DNA of 64,000 bases, taken from positions 2,156,780 through 2,220,779 of the forward strand of contig CATQHL010000001.1 in NCBI GenBank assembly GCA_958295925.1. The letters run 5' to 3'. The first letter of the stretch is position 1. Every line of letters begins with the position of its first letter. A model generated the notes under the pieces. That model saw only the letters and a program-made list of their open reading frames with translations, did not search any database and was not told the DNA's origin. Made by a program: the position numbers and the translations under genes. Origin of the DNA: an uncultured Acidimicrobiales bacterium. Its GTDB lineage: Bacteria > Actinomycetota > Acidimicrobiia > Acidimicrobiales > CATQHL01. This document shows positions 43,884 to 52,600 of the stretch, piece by piece.

Positions 43884-44531
43884 GTGATTGGAGCGTCGCT
43901 GCCTGGTGTTCGTGAGTGTGGGTTGTCGACTTTGGGGTGGGTGTTGTTGGTGGCGGGGGTTGGGGGTGTGTTGGCTGTTGGAGGTGTGTTGGCTGTGAGG
44001 GGGGCGGTGGATGGTTCCGGGGGGAGGGTGGGGGCCGTTGCGGGAGCGTCGGGTGAGGATGGGGTGTTACGTATGGTTCAGGGTCGTGCTGATCAGGTGT
44101 TGGCGGGTTTGGGTTCGCGGCGTCATTGGGGCGGGGTTTCGTTGCTCTGCGATCCGCCGCTTGCGCCTGGTGGTGGGGTTGATTTGTCGGCGTTTCGGGG
44201 TGGTGGCGGGTTTTTGGGTGCGGCTGAGGGGATGGCGGGTTTGAACAGGGTGTGGGGTGATGTGTTTTCGTTTCATTTCGTGGAGTTGACTGTGGGCGGG
44301 TCGAATTCGAATGTGGTGTCTGAGGATGCTTTGGTGGCGGCTGGGTTGTCGGCTGCGGGCGGGGGGGATGCTCAGAGGTTGTGGTGTAGGGCTAGGAGCC
44401 TGGTCACGGGCAGGTGCGGTTCGATAGCGCTTGAGGAGCCTGTGGCGGCTTCTTTGGACGACGGCGGTGGTTACAGCGATCCGTCTGACGCGGCGTTTCA
44501 GAGCAGGGACGTCTGCCGAGGCAGGGCGTAG
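43884..44531 (+). CDS. Pilin-like secreted protein, copy 2
   Basis: 215 residues from GTG 43884; the frame is open back to 43746, which would overlap the lipoprotein stop. Nearly the same as copy 1: G-LSTLGWVLLVAGVGGVLA for the export helix, RADQVLAGLGSRRHWGGVSL, LLCDPPLAPGGGVDLSAF, FHFVELTVGGSNSNVVSED and GGYSDPSDAAFQSRDVCRGR. The +5 position of the prepilin-like motif is again Gly. Intact frame. Confidence 0.6.
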   Translation: MIGASLPGVRECGLSTLGWVLLVAGVGGVLAVGGVLAVRGAVDGSGGRVGAVAGASGEDGVLRMVQGRADQVLAGLGSRRHWGGVSLLCDPPLAPGGGVDLSAFRGGGGFLGAAEGMAGLNRVWGDVFSFHFVELTVGGSNSNVVSEDALVAAGLSAAGGGDAQRLWCRARSLVTGRCGSIALEEPVAASLDDGGGYSDPSDAAFQSRDVCRGRA

Positions 44532-44638
44532 CGGGCCTGCGCCTGCTTCTCGGGTGTTCTGCTTGGGTGGGGGGCGAGGCAGGCGCGGCGCGCCGGCTGC
44601 GTGTGGGGGTGTTGGTGTGGGTGTTGCTGGTTGTGGCG

Positions 44639-46875
44639 GGGTTTGGCGGTGGTGGAGGCCCCCGCGCCTGGCCGCATGCGGCTGGAGTGGCGGCCCCCGG
44701 AGGAGGGTGGTGGCTTGCCGGTCATCTGGTACACGGTCCTCTGGCGCGCCTCCAACGGCAGGGATGACTGCGATGAGGGGGCCGCCTGGAGCAGCGGCAG
44801 GCTGCCGCGGATGTCGTTGCGGGCGTCCGGCAGGATCGCGTACGAGATCGCCGGCCTGCTCAGCGGGCAGTTTTACGAATTGAGGGTGTACGCCAGCAAC
44901 TCCCACGCAGACAGTTACCACAGACGGGCGCGTGGCTGGGCGGCCTGCAGGGGGGCGGCGCCGTTGACGGTGGTGGACTGCGAAGCGCCTGGGGCGCCGG
45001 TCTTCCTGGCCGCGGAGTCGGGGGTCGGCAGCCTGTACGTGACCTGGAGGGGGACCCTCGAGGACGGCGGCTCGGACATAGCGCGCTTCGACGTGGGGTG
45101 GAGGAAAGTGGGGGCGAAGGGGGGCTTCACTTCGGTGACAGTCCCCTACAGCGCATACAGGACAACGACATTACTGTCGTCAACGGACTCGGAATACACG
45201 CTGAAGCGCTGAAGTACTGGGAGATCCGCCTCCCAGCCTCCACTGCGGGGGCGGGCTCGACAACGGGGTGGAGTACGACGTTCGGGTCTCGGCTAGGAAC
45301 ACCGGGCGCAGCGGCGTCTACGCGTCCGTGGTTGGCATGCCGTGCGCGGCGGGCTTCAAGTACAAGGGTCTCGGCTACGGGTGTGTGCCCGTGTCCTGCG
45401 CTGCGGGCCTTGAGCGCGGCGGGGCGGTGTGCGTCCCGAGGTGCGGGCGCGGGGAGGAGTACGTTGAGGCGCGGGGCGGCTGCCGCCCGACCGACGAGAC
45501 CTGCGAGGGTGCCCCCGACCTGACGCTGGCCCGTGACTCTTCCGGTTACTGCGTGTACGCCTGGGCGTGTCCCCGCCGGGCAACGACATCACCTATGAGC
45601 TGGTGGGGTGCGACGCGGTGGGGGAGTTCAGCGCGGAGGAGAACGCTGAAACCTACATCAACACCGACCTCCGCAACAAGGACAAGACCAAGGGGAAGAG
45701 TCCCGTGTGCCCGCCCACAGGCCTGTTCCTGGCCCTGGGCGAGAGGAGGCGCATCCACGACCACGCCTCCGATTATTACTTCCCTGAATGGGCGGTAGAG
45801 GCCGACCTTAAGGACAGGCACCTGAAAGTAGTCGCAAGAGCCACTGGCGACTGCACAATCATCAGCGATGTCGTATAAGTCTACGGACAATACGCCAGAA
45901 ACAGGGAAGAGTTTATAGACAATTTACCCGAAGTGCTGAAAGAACCAGTGAGCTTTCTTGTTAGTGTGGGGTCGTTATTGTCTTCGAGTGCTTTGGATTA
46001 TGTGTTTGGTTTGTTTGCGGAGCGGGGGGACGGGGTTTACCGGTTAAGGTCTGGGATGTTGGCGTCCTGCTAGGCCCACGATTATTACTTTGACTTGATC
46101 CGCTTCGGGCTGCATCAGACAGTGATGGATGCTGGACACGACGGCTGCGATCAGGTGCTGAAGGAATTGTGGATCCCCTACTGTTGGACATTGCCCTGGC
46201 CTCTAGATTGGGATTGCGATATTGTGTTATCTCAGGGTTTTAACACGTTTGCACGAGCAGTGACCACTTCCCCGGCTGCCGGGGTGGTGGTGTTGCGTAA
46301 TTCGTTGACGGGTAAGTGTTTGACTGTGGGGTCGGTGTCGAGGACGGCGGATGACCGGGTCACGCAGCAGCGCTGCGAGCACGGCGACAGTCATAGGCCT
46401 AGTGAGGGGGGCAGTGGTTCCATGTGCTGCAGTCCGAGCCGTTTCCCGCAGGGACGCCCTCCTCCGCGCCGACGGAGGCGGGTATTTCTACGTGTTGCCG
46501 GCGAGCGTCGTCTCGGGGGATAGGGTTTCCTGGGCGAAGGAATTGTCTAGTGAGGAGGGTGAGGTCGATGGTGAGAGGTGTTTGTATGTGGGCGGCGCCT
46601 CTGGCGGGGAGGTGCGCCGCGGCGCCTGTTTGGTGGGCGGCGCCCGCTCGGCGTTGAGGGTGTTCCGCCTTGTGGGGACGTCTGTGGCGGATGAGTACGG
46701 GATCAGTTCGCCTGGCGGCGCGTGCTGGCGCCCCGATGCGGGTGCGGACAAGGCGGCGACGGCGGGTGAGGGTGTGCGGATTGCGGGCGTTGAGAGCGCC
46801 GATGGCTGCGGCGGGGTGTCGCAGCGGTGGCGTATCGAGCCGATTGACCCGTCCGTTTCGGCGGGTGGCGGGTAG
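44639..46875 (+). pseudogene. Decayed effector C-terminus, copy 3 (Fn3, PLA2-like, ricin)
   Basis: Same content as the end of the giant gene, broken differently from copy 2. The Fn3 part (RMRLEWRPPEEGGGLPVIWY to 45212) is open. Then a frameshift near 45210-45260, another near 45570 (after YCVYAWA), a TAA after TIISDVV at 45876, a TAG in place of the first PLA2 Cys codon at 46071, and a frameshift near 46400 inside the ricin part. The PLA2 motif reads SC-stop-AHDYYFDLI, so the second motif Cys is Tyr as well. The final ricin stretch (CLYVGGASGGEVRRGACLVG to QRWRIEPIDPSV) is open to 46875. Not a functional reading frame as it stands. Confidence 0.8.
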
Positions 46876-46898
46876 TCGGCGCGTGGTGGGTGTGTTTC

Positions 46899-48518
46899 GT
46901 GTCTGGTAGGCGTCTGCGGGGCTGGCTGGCGTTGTTGCTGGTTTGGGGGTTGCTGGCGGCGGGCTGCTCGCCGGGCGCGCCGGGCGGGGAGGGCGGCCCG
47001 CCGGTTGAGGGTTCGGCGCCTGCGCCGCCCGGCGGGGAGGGCAGCTCCCCTGTGGGGGGTTCGGCGCCTGCGCCGCCCGTGGGTGCTGAGGGCGGTTTTG
47101 AGGCTTCGGGGGCGTCGGGGGGAGTTGCCGCTCCCTCCAGCACGGCGGTGCCTGCTGTTTCGGGCGGCGACGCCGATGCGGTGCCCGCGTTGGGGTTGGG
47201 GGGCGTGTTGAGCGTGGAGGGTTTGGGGAGGCTGCGGAGGGTGCTGGGCGATGAGGGGTTGGCGGGGTTGGCGGAGGAGGCTGAGTTGTTGGCGGAGACG
47301 GGGCCGTTGTGGCGGGAGGGTGATCCGTTTGAGGCGGTGGTGGCCTCATATGCGCCGACGCGCGCCCCGGCCCGCAGGTTTGTGGGGTCGTTGTGGATGG
47401 ATGATTTGTCTGAGGAGATGCTGGGGAGGCTGGCCAGTGAGGAGGGTTTTGAGGAGTTGCTGGGGAGGCTGGCCGGTGAGGAGGGTTTCCTGACCGAGGA
47501 GGGTCTGGGGTGGTTGGCGTACAGTCACAGCTTGGAGGGTTTGTTGATAACGGCGGGCCTGGAAAGCGAGGAGGAGTTGTCTGAGTCGGCTGAGTTATAT
47601 CGCAATGTCGCGAAGATAGCGTTTGAGGTGGGTCGCGACAGTGATTATAGTGATGAGCAGGTCAAGGCGCGGGCGTTTTTCAGGCGCGCTGAGGCGGGGT
47701 GGGACGAGTTCGGTGTGAATGATGTTTCCACGTCGTTGGGGGCGTTTTGCTGGGCTGTCCTGCATCCGTGGAATGCTTTGAGTTGGTCTAGTTTCAAGGT
47801 GACGCCTGAGGAGGCCGTTAATTTGAGGGTGTGGCATTTGGAGAGGGAGGCTTCGGAGCGTGGGATTGACTTGCCCTGGGAGACGGGCCCGGTTGACGGT
47901 AATGTTGTGGCTAGGCGCGCTTTGTTGGAGGTGACGGCGCCGGGGGTCAGGGGGGCCGTGTTCGGGCCTGGTTTGCCGCCTGTTCTGCGGCCGGGTGCTG
48001 AGGGGTTGTATCGGGTTTATGACGAGTTGCTGGCTGCGCCGGTTTATCGTGTGAGGCCGACGGTTGAGGAGTTGTCGGGTTACCGACGTGTCAGTGACCT
48101 CACAGGGGAGGAGATCGCCGAGATTTGGCCGGAGGAGTTCGAGATCAGGTTGAGGAAAGGCGATTTGGCGAAGGTCGAGGAGGCTAGGGCGGTGTTTCTG
48201 CGGGATGATGAGGTCCGGGGGCTTCTTAACGCTGAATGCGGGAAGCGCACGTTTTCCGAGCGTTTTGAGAGGTCCTGCCCCGAGTGGATGAGGTCCTTCT
48301 TCTATTCTTGTGTTCGGTATAGGTATAGGTCAGAGCGGGCGGATATGTTCTCGTGCCCTGTTTTCCCCAGCGAAGAGGCATTAGAGAGTGGCGGTATATT
48401 GTTAAATGAGGATTGTGTGTTGTTGTTGGACGAGGAGGAGTTGAGGGGTTATATTCTGGATATGGGGGGCGATGAGGATATTGTGGAGAAGTATTTGCGA
48501 CGTTATGGGGGTGAGTGA
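46899..48518 (+). CDS. Lipoprotein of the IWPEEF family, copy 3
   Basis: A 539-residue lipoprotein with the signal peptide RRLRGWLALLLVWGLLAAGC, a duplicated Pro/Gly/Ala spacer, GRLRRVLGDEGLAGLAEEAE, a duplicated LLGRLAGEEGF-type block, SLGAFCWAVLHPW, WHLEREASERGIDLPW, VRPTVEELSGYRRVSDLT, IAEIWPEEFEIRL, LNAECGKRT and SCPEWMRSF. It has an insertion (YAPTRAPARRFVGSLWMDDL) not found in copies 1 and 2. Frame intact. GTG start after GGTGGGTGTGTTTC. Confidence 0.8.
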   Translation: MSGRRLRGWLALLLVWGLLAAGCSPGAPGGEGGPPVEGSAPAPPGGEGSSPVGGSAPAPPVGAEGGFEASGASGGVAAPSSTAVPAVSGGDADAVPALGLGGVLSVEGLGRLRRVLGDEGLAGLAEEAELLAETGPLWREGDPFEAVVASYAPTRAPARRFVGSLWMDDLSEEMLGRLASEEGFEELLGRLAGEEGFLTEEGLGWLAYSHSLEGLLITAGLESEEELSESAELYRNVAKIAFEVGRDSDYSDEQVKARAFFRRAEAGWDEFGVNDVSTSLGAFCWAVLHPWNALSWSSFKVTPEEAVNLRVWHLEREASERGIDLPWETGPVDGNVVARRALLEVTAPGVRGAVFGPGLPPVLRPGAEGLYRVYDELLAAPVYRVRPTVEELSGYRRVSDLTGEEIAEIWPEEFEIRLRKGDLAKVEEARAVFLRDDEVRGLLNAECGKRTFSERFERSCPEWMRSFFYSCVRYRYRSERADMFSCPVFPSEEALESGGILLNEDCVLLLDEEELRGYILDMGGDEDIVEKYLRRYGGE

Positions 48519-48814
48519 TTGGCAGGCATGCCGGGGGTGGGCGGTGTTCTTGTTTGTGTCTTGATGTCCGCGTGTCCAGTGGTTTGGTTGGTGGGGCGGG
48601 GTTGGCGTGGTGTGGGGGTGGGTGATGTTTGGGGCCGGCCCGGGGGCCTGGGGTGTGTGGTGTCGGCGGAGCGTCGGGGCGGGTGATTGGAGCGCCGCGG
48701 GCTGGTGCTCGTGAGTGTGGTCTTTCGACTTTGGGGTGGGTGTTGTTGGTGGCGGGGGTTGGGGGGTTGGCTGTTGGGGGTGTGTTGGCTGTGAGGGGGG
48801 CGGTGGATGGTTCC

Positions 48815-48829
48815 GGGGGGGGGGGGGGG
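48815..48829 (+). repeat. Poly-G tract (15 G) at a deletion junction
   Basis: Fifteen G follow GGTTCC, the same length and nearly the same left flank (GATTCC) as the tract at 30315. Copies 1 and 2 have only GGGGGG-AGGG at the left edge and other sequence after it. Confidence 0.85.
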
Positions 48830-48969
48830 CGGCTGAGGGGATGGCGGGTTTGAACAGGGTGTGGGGTGACACGTTTTCTTTCCATTTCGTGGAGTTGACT
48901 GTGGGCAGGTCGAATGCGAATGCGGTGCCTGAGGACGCTTTGGTGGCGGCCGGGTTGTCGGCTCACGGC

Positions 48970-48982
48970 GGGGGGGGGGGGG
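48970..48982 (+). repeat. Poly-G tract (13 G)
   Basis: Thirteen G where the other pilin-like copies have 5 to 7 G before TGATGCTCAG or GATGCTCAG; it breaks the frame. Confidence 0.85.
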
Positions 48983-49295
48983 TGATGCTCAGAGGTTGTG
49001 GTGCCGGGCTAGGAGCCTGGTCACGGGCAGGTGCGGTTCGATAGCGCTTGAGGAGCCAGTGGCGGCCTCTTTGGACGACGGCGGGGGTTACAGCGATCCG
49101 TCTGACGCCGCGTTTCAGAGCAGGGAAGTCTGCCGAGGCAGGGCGTAGCCGCCTTGGGGCTTGCTTGCCCTGTTTCGGGCTGGGGGTGCCGGCGGGCTCG
49201 CCTGCCGGGCGTATTTGTGGGCCTGGCTCAGGCAAGACGCTCTTGATGTCCTGGCGGGCATCATGTTGGGGGAAAGAGTCTAGGAGGAAGTGTTT

Positions 49296-49588
49296 GGTGA
49301 GAGGTGCGTGTATGTGGGCGGTGTTTCGGGCGTAAAAATGTGTCGTGGGGCTTGCTTGTTAGGCGGCGCCAGCTCGGCGTCTCGGTTGTTCCGCCTGTTG
49401 AACACGTCTGCCCGGATGAATGCGGCATAGGCTCGTTAGGTGGTGCAAGTTGGCGACCTGTGGAGGGGGCAGACGCCGCTGCGTCCGCTGGCGCTGGGGT
49501 GTTGGTTGTGAGCGCCACGGGTTTTGGCGGTGCTTTGAAGCGGTGGAGCGTTGAGCCCGCGTATCAGACAGCATACTTAAGAGATTGA
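49296..49588 (+). pseudogene. Ricin-domain remnant
   Basis: GERCVYVGGVSGVKMCRGAC and GGASSASRLFRLLNTSA align with the ricin part of the effector (CLYVGGASGGEVRRGAC). After a frameshift near 49400, DECGIGSLGGASWRPVEGAD and LKRWSVEPAYQ complete the trefoil end at 49588. Nothing upstream in 49149-49295 was recognised. It lies directly before the large lipoprotein gene, the place the ricin end has in every unit. Confidence 0.7.
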
Positions 49589-49612
49589 AACTAGTTTGCT
49601 AGTGAAGGAGAA

Positions 49613-52600
49613 ATGGTGCTAAACATCATTGGCTCTTTTTGGCATTGGTGTGCGTGTTGTGTTTTGGTCTTGTTGTTTGCTAGTTGCACTGCTGACACTT
49701 CAGAAGGAGTCGGCTTGTCTAGTGATAGCGCGGTTACGGAAAGTAGGGCGCCTTCAGTGCCTCCTTACGCAGGGGAAGGGGGCACGGTTCCGTCACCCAA
49801 CATCTTGGATTCGAGTTCTTCGACAATGCTAGAGGATTTTTCTACCACTACTTCCTCAAGTGGAGCGGAATCCAGAAACAGGATTACCAGTACAGACGAT
49901 TTGGAGAATGCATCTGAGGGTGAACTGGGTTTGGATGAAGTATTGAGTGATGAGGATGTGTCCAAGTTGACTCAATTTTTCGAGATGATGATCGCCGGAT
50001 TGCTTACACGACCAGATTATAGCAGTGACTCCGACGAATACATTGTTGCTATGGCATTCCACAAGCGCGCGCTTTTGGAGGAAGATCCGTATGGAATTGA
50101 TGACAACGATCTTTCTAGCCCGATGGGGGCATTTTGCTGGGTAGTATTAAAGATCAATTTGGCTATGCATACTATGCGTGCTGGGCCGTGGTCGCCATTT
50201 GGTGGCTATGCCAATCTGAGGTTGTGGTATGTAGAGGAGGAGGCTTCTGATCGTGGTCTTGAGTTGTCTTGGGAAACAGGGTCAGTAGACATTCCTACAC
50301 TCAGGCGCGTTCTGTCGCAGACGACCTCCCCAAAGGTCAGGGACTTAGTACTTGATTCTAAGCTTCCATCGAATCTTCATTCGATAGCTCAGGATCTGTA
50401 TGCGTTGTTAGATGAATTGTTGGAGTTGCCGCTTGTTCGCATTCGCCCAACTGTTGAAGATCTATTGGATTCGTATGGTATTGTTGAAGATCTATTCGAT
50501 TCGCGTGGTTTGCCTTACCGTGGACTTGAAGGGATAACAGAGGAAGAGATTATTGAGATTTGGTCAGAGGAGTTTGAAGTCGAGCTAAACTATGACGCAT
50601 ATGAGAGATACGAGAGATGGTCTGAAGGTATAGAGCGCGAGGGTATACGAGACTTGCTTAATGATGAATGCAAACAGCTTACAACAGCTGGATTGTATGA
50701 AAACGCTTGCCCTTCCTGGGTTTCCGAAGTCCTCCCAACTGATTGTCGCATACCAGAGAAAGAACCTAGGTACGGTTGCCCGTTTGGTGGCTGCGAAACT
50801 GAGGGTGAAGTTGGTGGTGCTTCCGCCGACGAGCCCCAGGAGAGCGTGTTGAGTGTGCTGAGCGTGGAGAGTATTGAGCGGATGAGGAGGGTGTTTGGTG
50901 ATGAAGGGTTGTCGGAGTTGGTGGAGGAGGCGGATTCGTTGAAGGCGGATGGTTCGTTGCTCCAGGCTGAGGGGATGGTGTTTGCGAAGTTGGCGGGTAC
51001 GGATGGGCATTTCACCGAGGAGGGTTTGGGGTGGTTAGCATACAAGTACAACTTGAGCGATGTATTGTTAATTGCGCAAAATTTCTTCGAGGATCAATTG
51101 CTGGTATCTGCTGAATTGGTGCGCGATAATGTTAAGGAATTGTTCGAGGGGAATCGTAACAGTGGTTATAGTGATGGGGAAGTTAAGGCGTGGGCGTATT
51201 ACGAGCGCACGGAGGCTGAGTGGGACAGGGATCAGTTCGGTATCAATGATCGTTCTACGTCTTTGGGAGCGTTTTGTTGGGCTGTTTTGCATGTTCAAAG
51301 TGTATTGCGTCTTCGGGATACTGCGAAGTTGACGCCTGAGCAGGCCACTAACTTAAAGGTGTGGCATTTGGAGAGGGAGGCTTCGAAGCGGGGGATTGAG
51401 TTGTCCTGGGAGACAGACCCGGTTGATGGTGACGATGTGCTTAGGCGCGCTCTTTTGGAGGTCACTGCGCCGGAGGTCAAGGGGGTAGTTTTCGGCCCGG
51501 GGTTGCCGTCGGCTCTACGGCCTGGAGCTGAAGGGTTGTATGGGTTTTACGACGAGTTGTTGGCTTTGCCGATTTACCGTGTGAGGCCGACGGTTGAGGA
51601 GTTGGCGGGTTATCGCCGTGTCCGTGACCTCACGGAGGAGGGGATCGCCGAGATTTGGCCTGAGGAGTTTGAGATCAGGTTACGAGACGCAGATTGGGCG
51701 AAGGTCGAGGAGGCGAGGAAAGCTCTCCTGCGAGACGAAGAAGTCCGGGGGCTTCTCAATGCCGAATGCAAGAAACGCCAGACCTCCGATCTCGTGGAGA
51801 AGTCGTGTCCCGACTGGGTGGCTGAGTTAGTTCCAATTTGTGGTTTGCATGGGTTTTTGTCGGAACTGGAAAATATTTTCGCGTGCCCTATTTTCTACAG
51901 CGAAAGGGTTGTAGGGGATAGCGGTGAAGGCAGCAGTGAATGTGAGCTGTTGGTAAGCGAAGACGAGTATGCGAATTATATTCGGAATTTGGTGGGTGGC
52001 GAGTCTGCGCCGTCGCCTGATTCTTCGGGCACGACGGGGGCGTCTGCTGTTTACGCTGGTAGTGGGGGTGTTTCTAGTGGCGAACCCCAAAGGGAGGTAC
52101 TGAGTGTGGAGTGTTTGGGTTTGGATGGCGTGTTGAGTGTGGAGTGTTTGGGTTTGGAGTGTGTGTTGAATATGAAGGGTTTGGGGAGGCTGCGGAGGGT
52201 GTTGCATTACGAGGGGCTGACGGTGTTGTTGGAGGTGGGGAAGGTGAGGTGGGAGGATGGTTATGTGGATGCTGGTGTTCCGTCGGATTTCGGGGTGTTG
52301 CTGGGGTGGTTGGTGGGTAAGGACGGGTTCCTCAGCGGGGCTGATTTGTGGTGGTTGGCGTATTCGGTGGATTGGGAGGATGCATTGGAATTTGCGTATA
52401 TTGTTGACTGGGAGAGTTTCTTGCAGAAGCTGAATCCATGCTCAGCGGTCCGGGGGGATTCAGAGGTTAGCGAGACTGCGCCGTCGCCTGCTCCCTCCAG
52501 CGCGGGGGTGGTGCCTGATGTTTCCGGTAGGGGTGGGAATGATGCTGGTGCGGTTTCTGGTGGCACACCCAGGAGTGGCGTGTTGAGTATGGAGTGTTTG

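Larger units (their letters stand above)
40046..44638 (+). repeat. Tandem unit copy 2
   Basis: Second copy of the unit, starting at the same point of fibronectin-III module 10 (GGCTTGAAGGT) immediately after the tail of pilin-like copy 1. It contains a decayed effector C-terminus, an intact lipoprotein gene and an intact pilin-like gene. Confidence 0.85.
44639..49148 (+). repeat. Tandem unit copy 3
   Basis: Third copy of the unit, starting at the same module-10 junction, again right after a pilin-like tail. It contains a decayed effector C-terminus, an intact lipoprotein gene and a broken pilin-like gene. No fourth full unit follows. Confidence 0.85.
48683..49148 (+). pseudogene. Broken pilin-like gene, copy 3
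   Basis: Starts like copies 1 and 2 (CGLSTLGWVLLVAGVGGLAV, then AVDGSGG) but at 48815 a 15-base G tract replaces about 220 bases present in the other copies. It rejoins at GAAEGMAGLNRVWGDTFSFH in another frame, and a second G tract (48970-48982, 13 G against 5 in copy 1) shifts the frame again before the GGYSDPSDAAFQSREVCRGR end. The central RADQVLAGL and LLCDPP segments are lost. Confidence 0.8.

Noticed and set aside
35387..49148. Tandem units explained by a transposon or insertion sequence
   Set aside because: No transposase, terminal inverted repeats or target duplications were found at the junctions; unequal crossing-over fits better.
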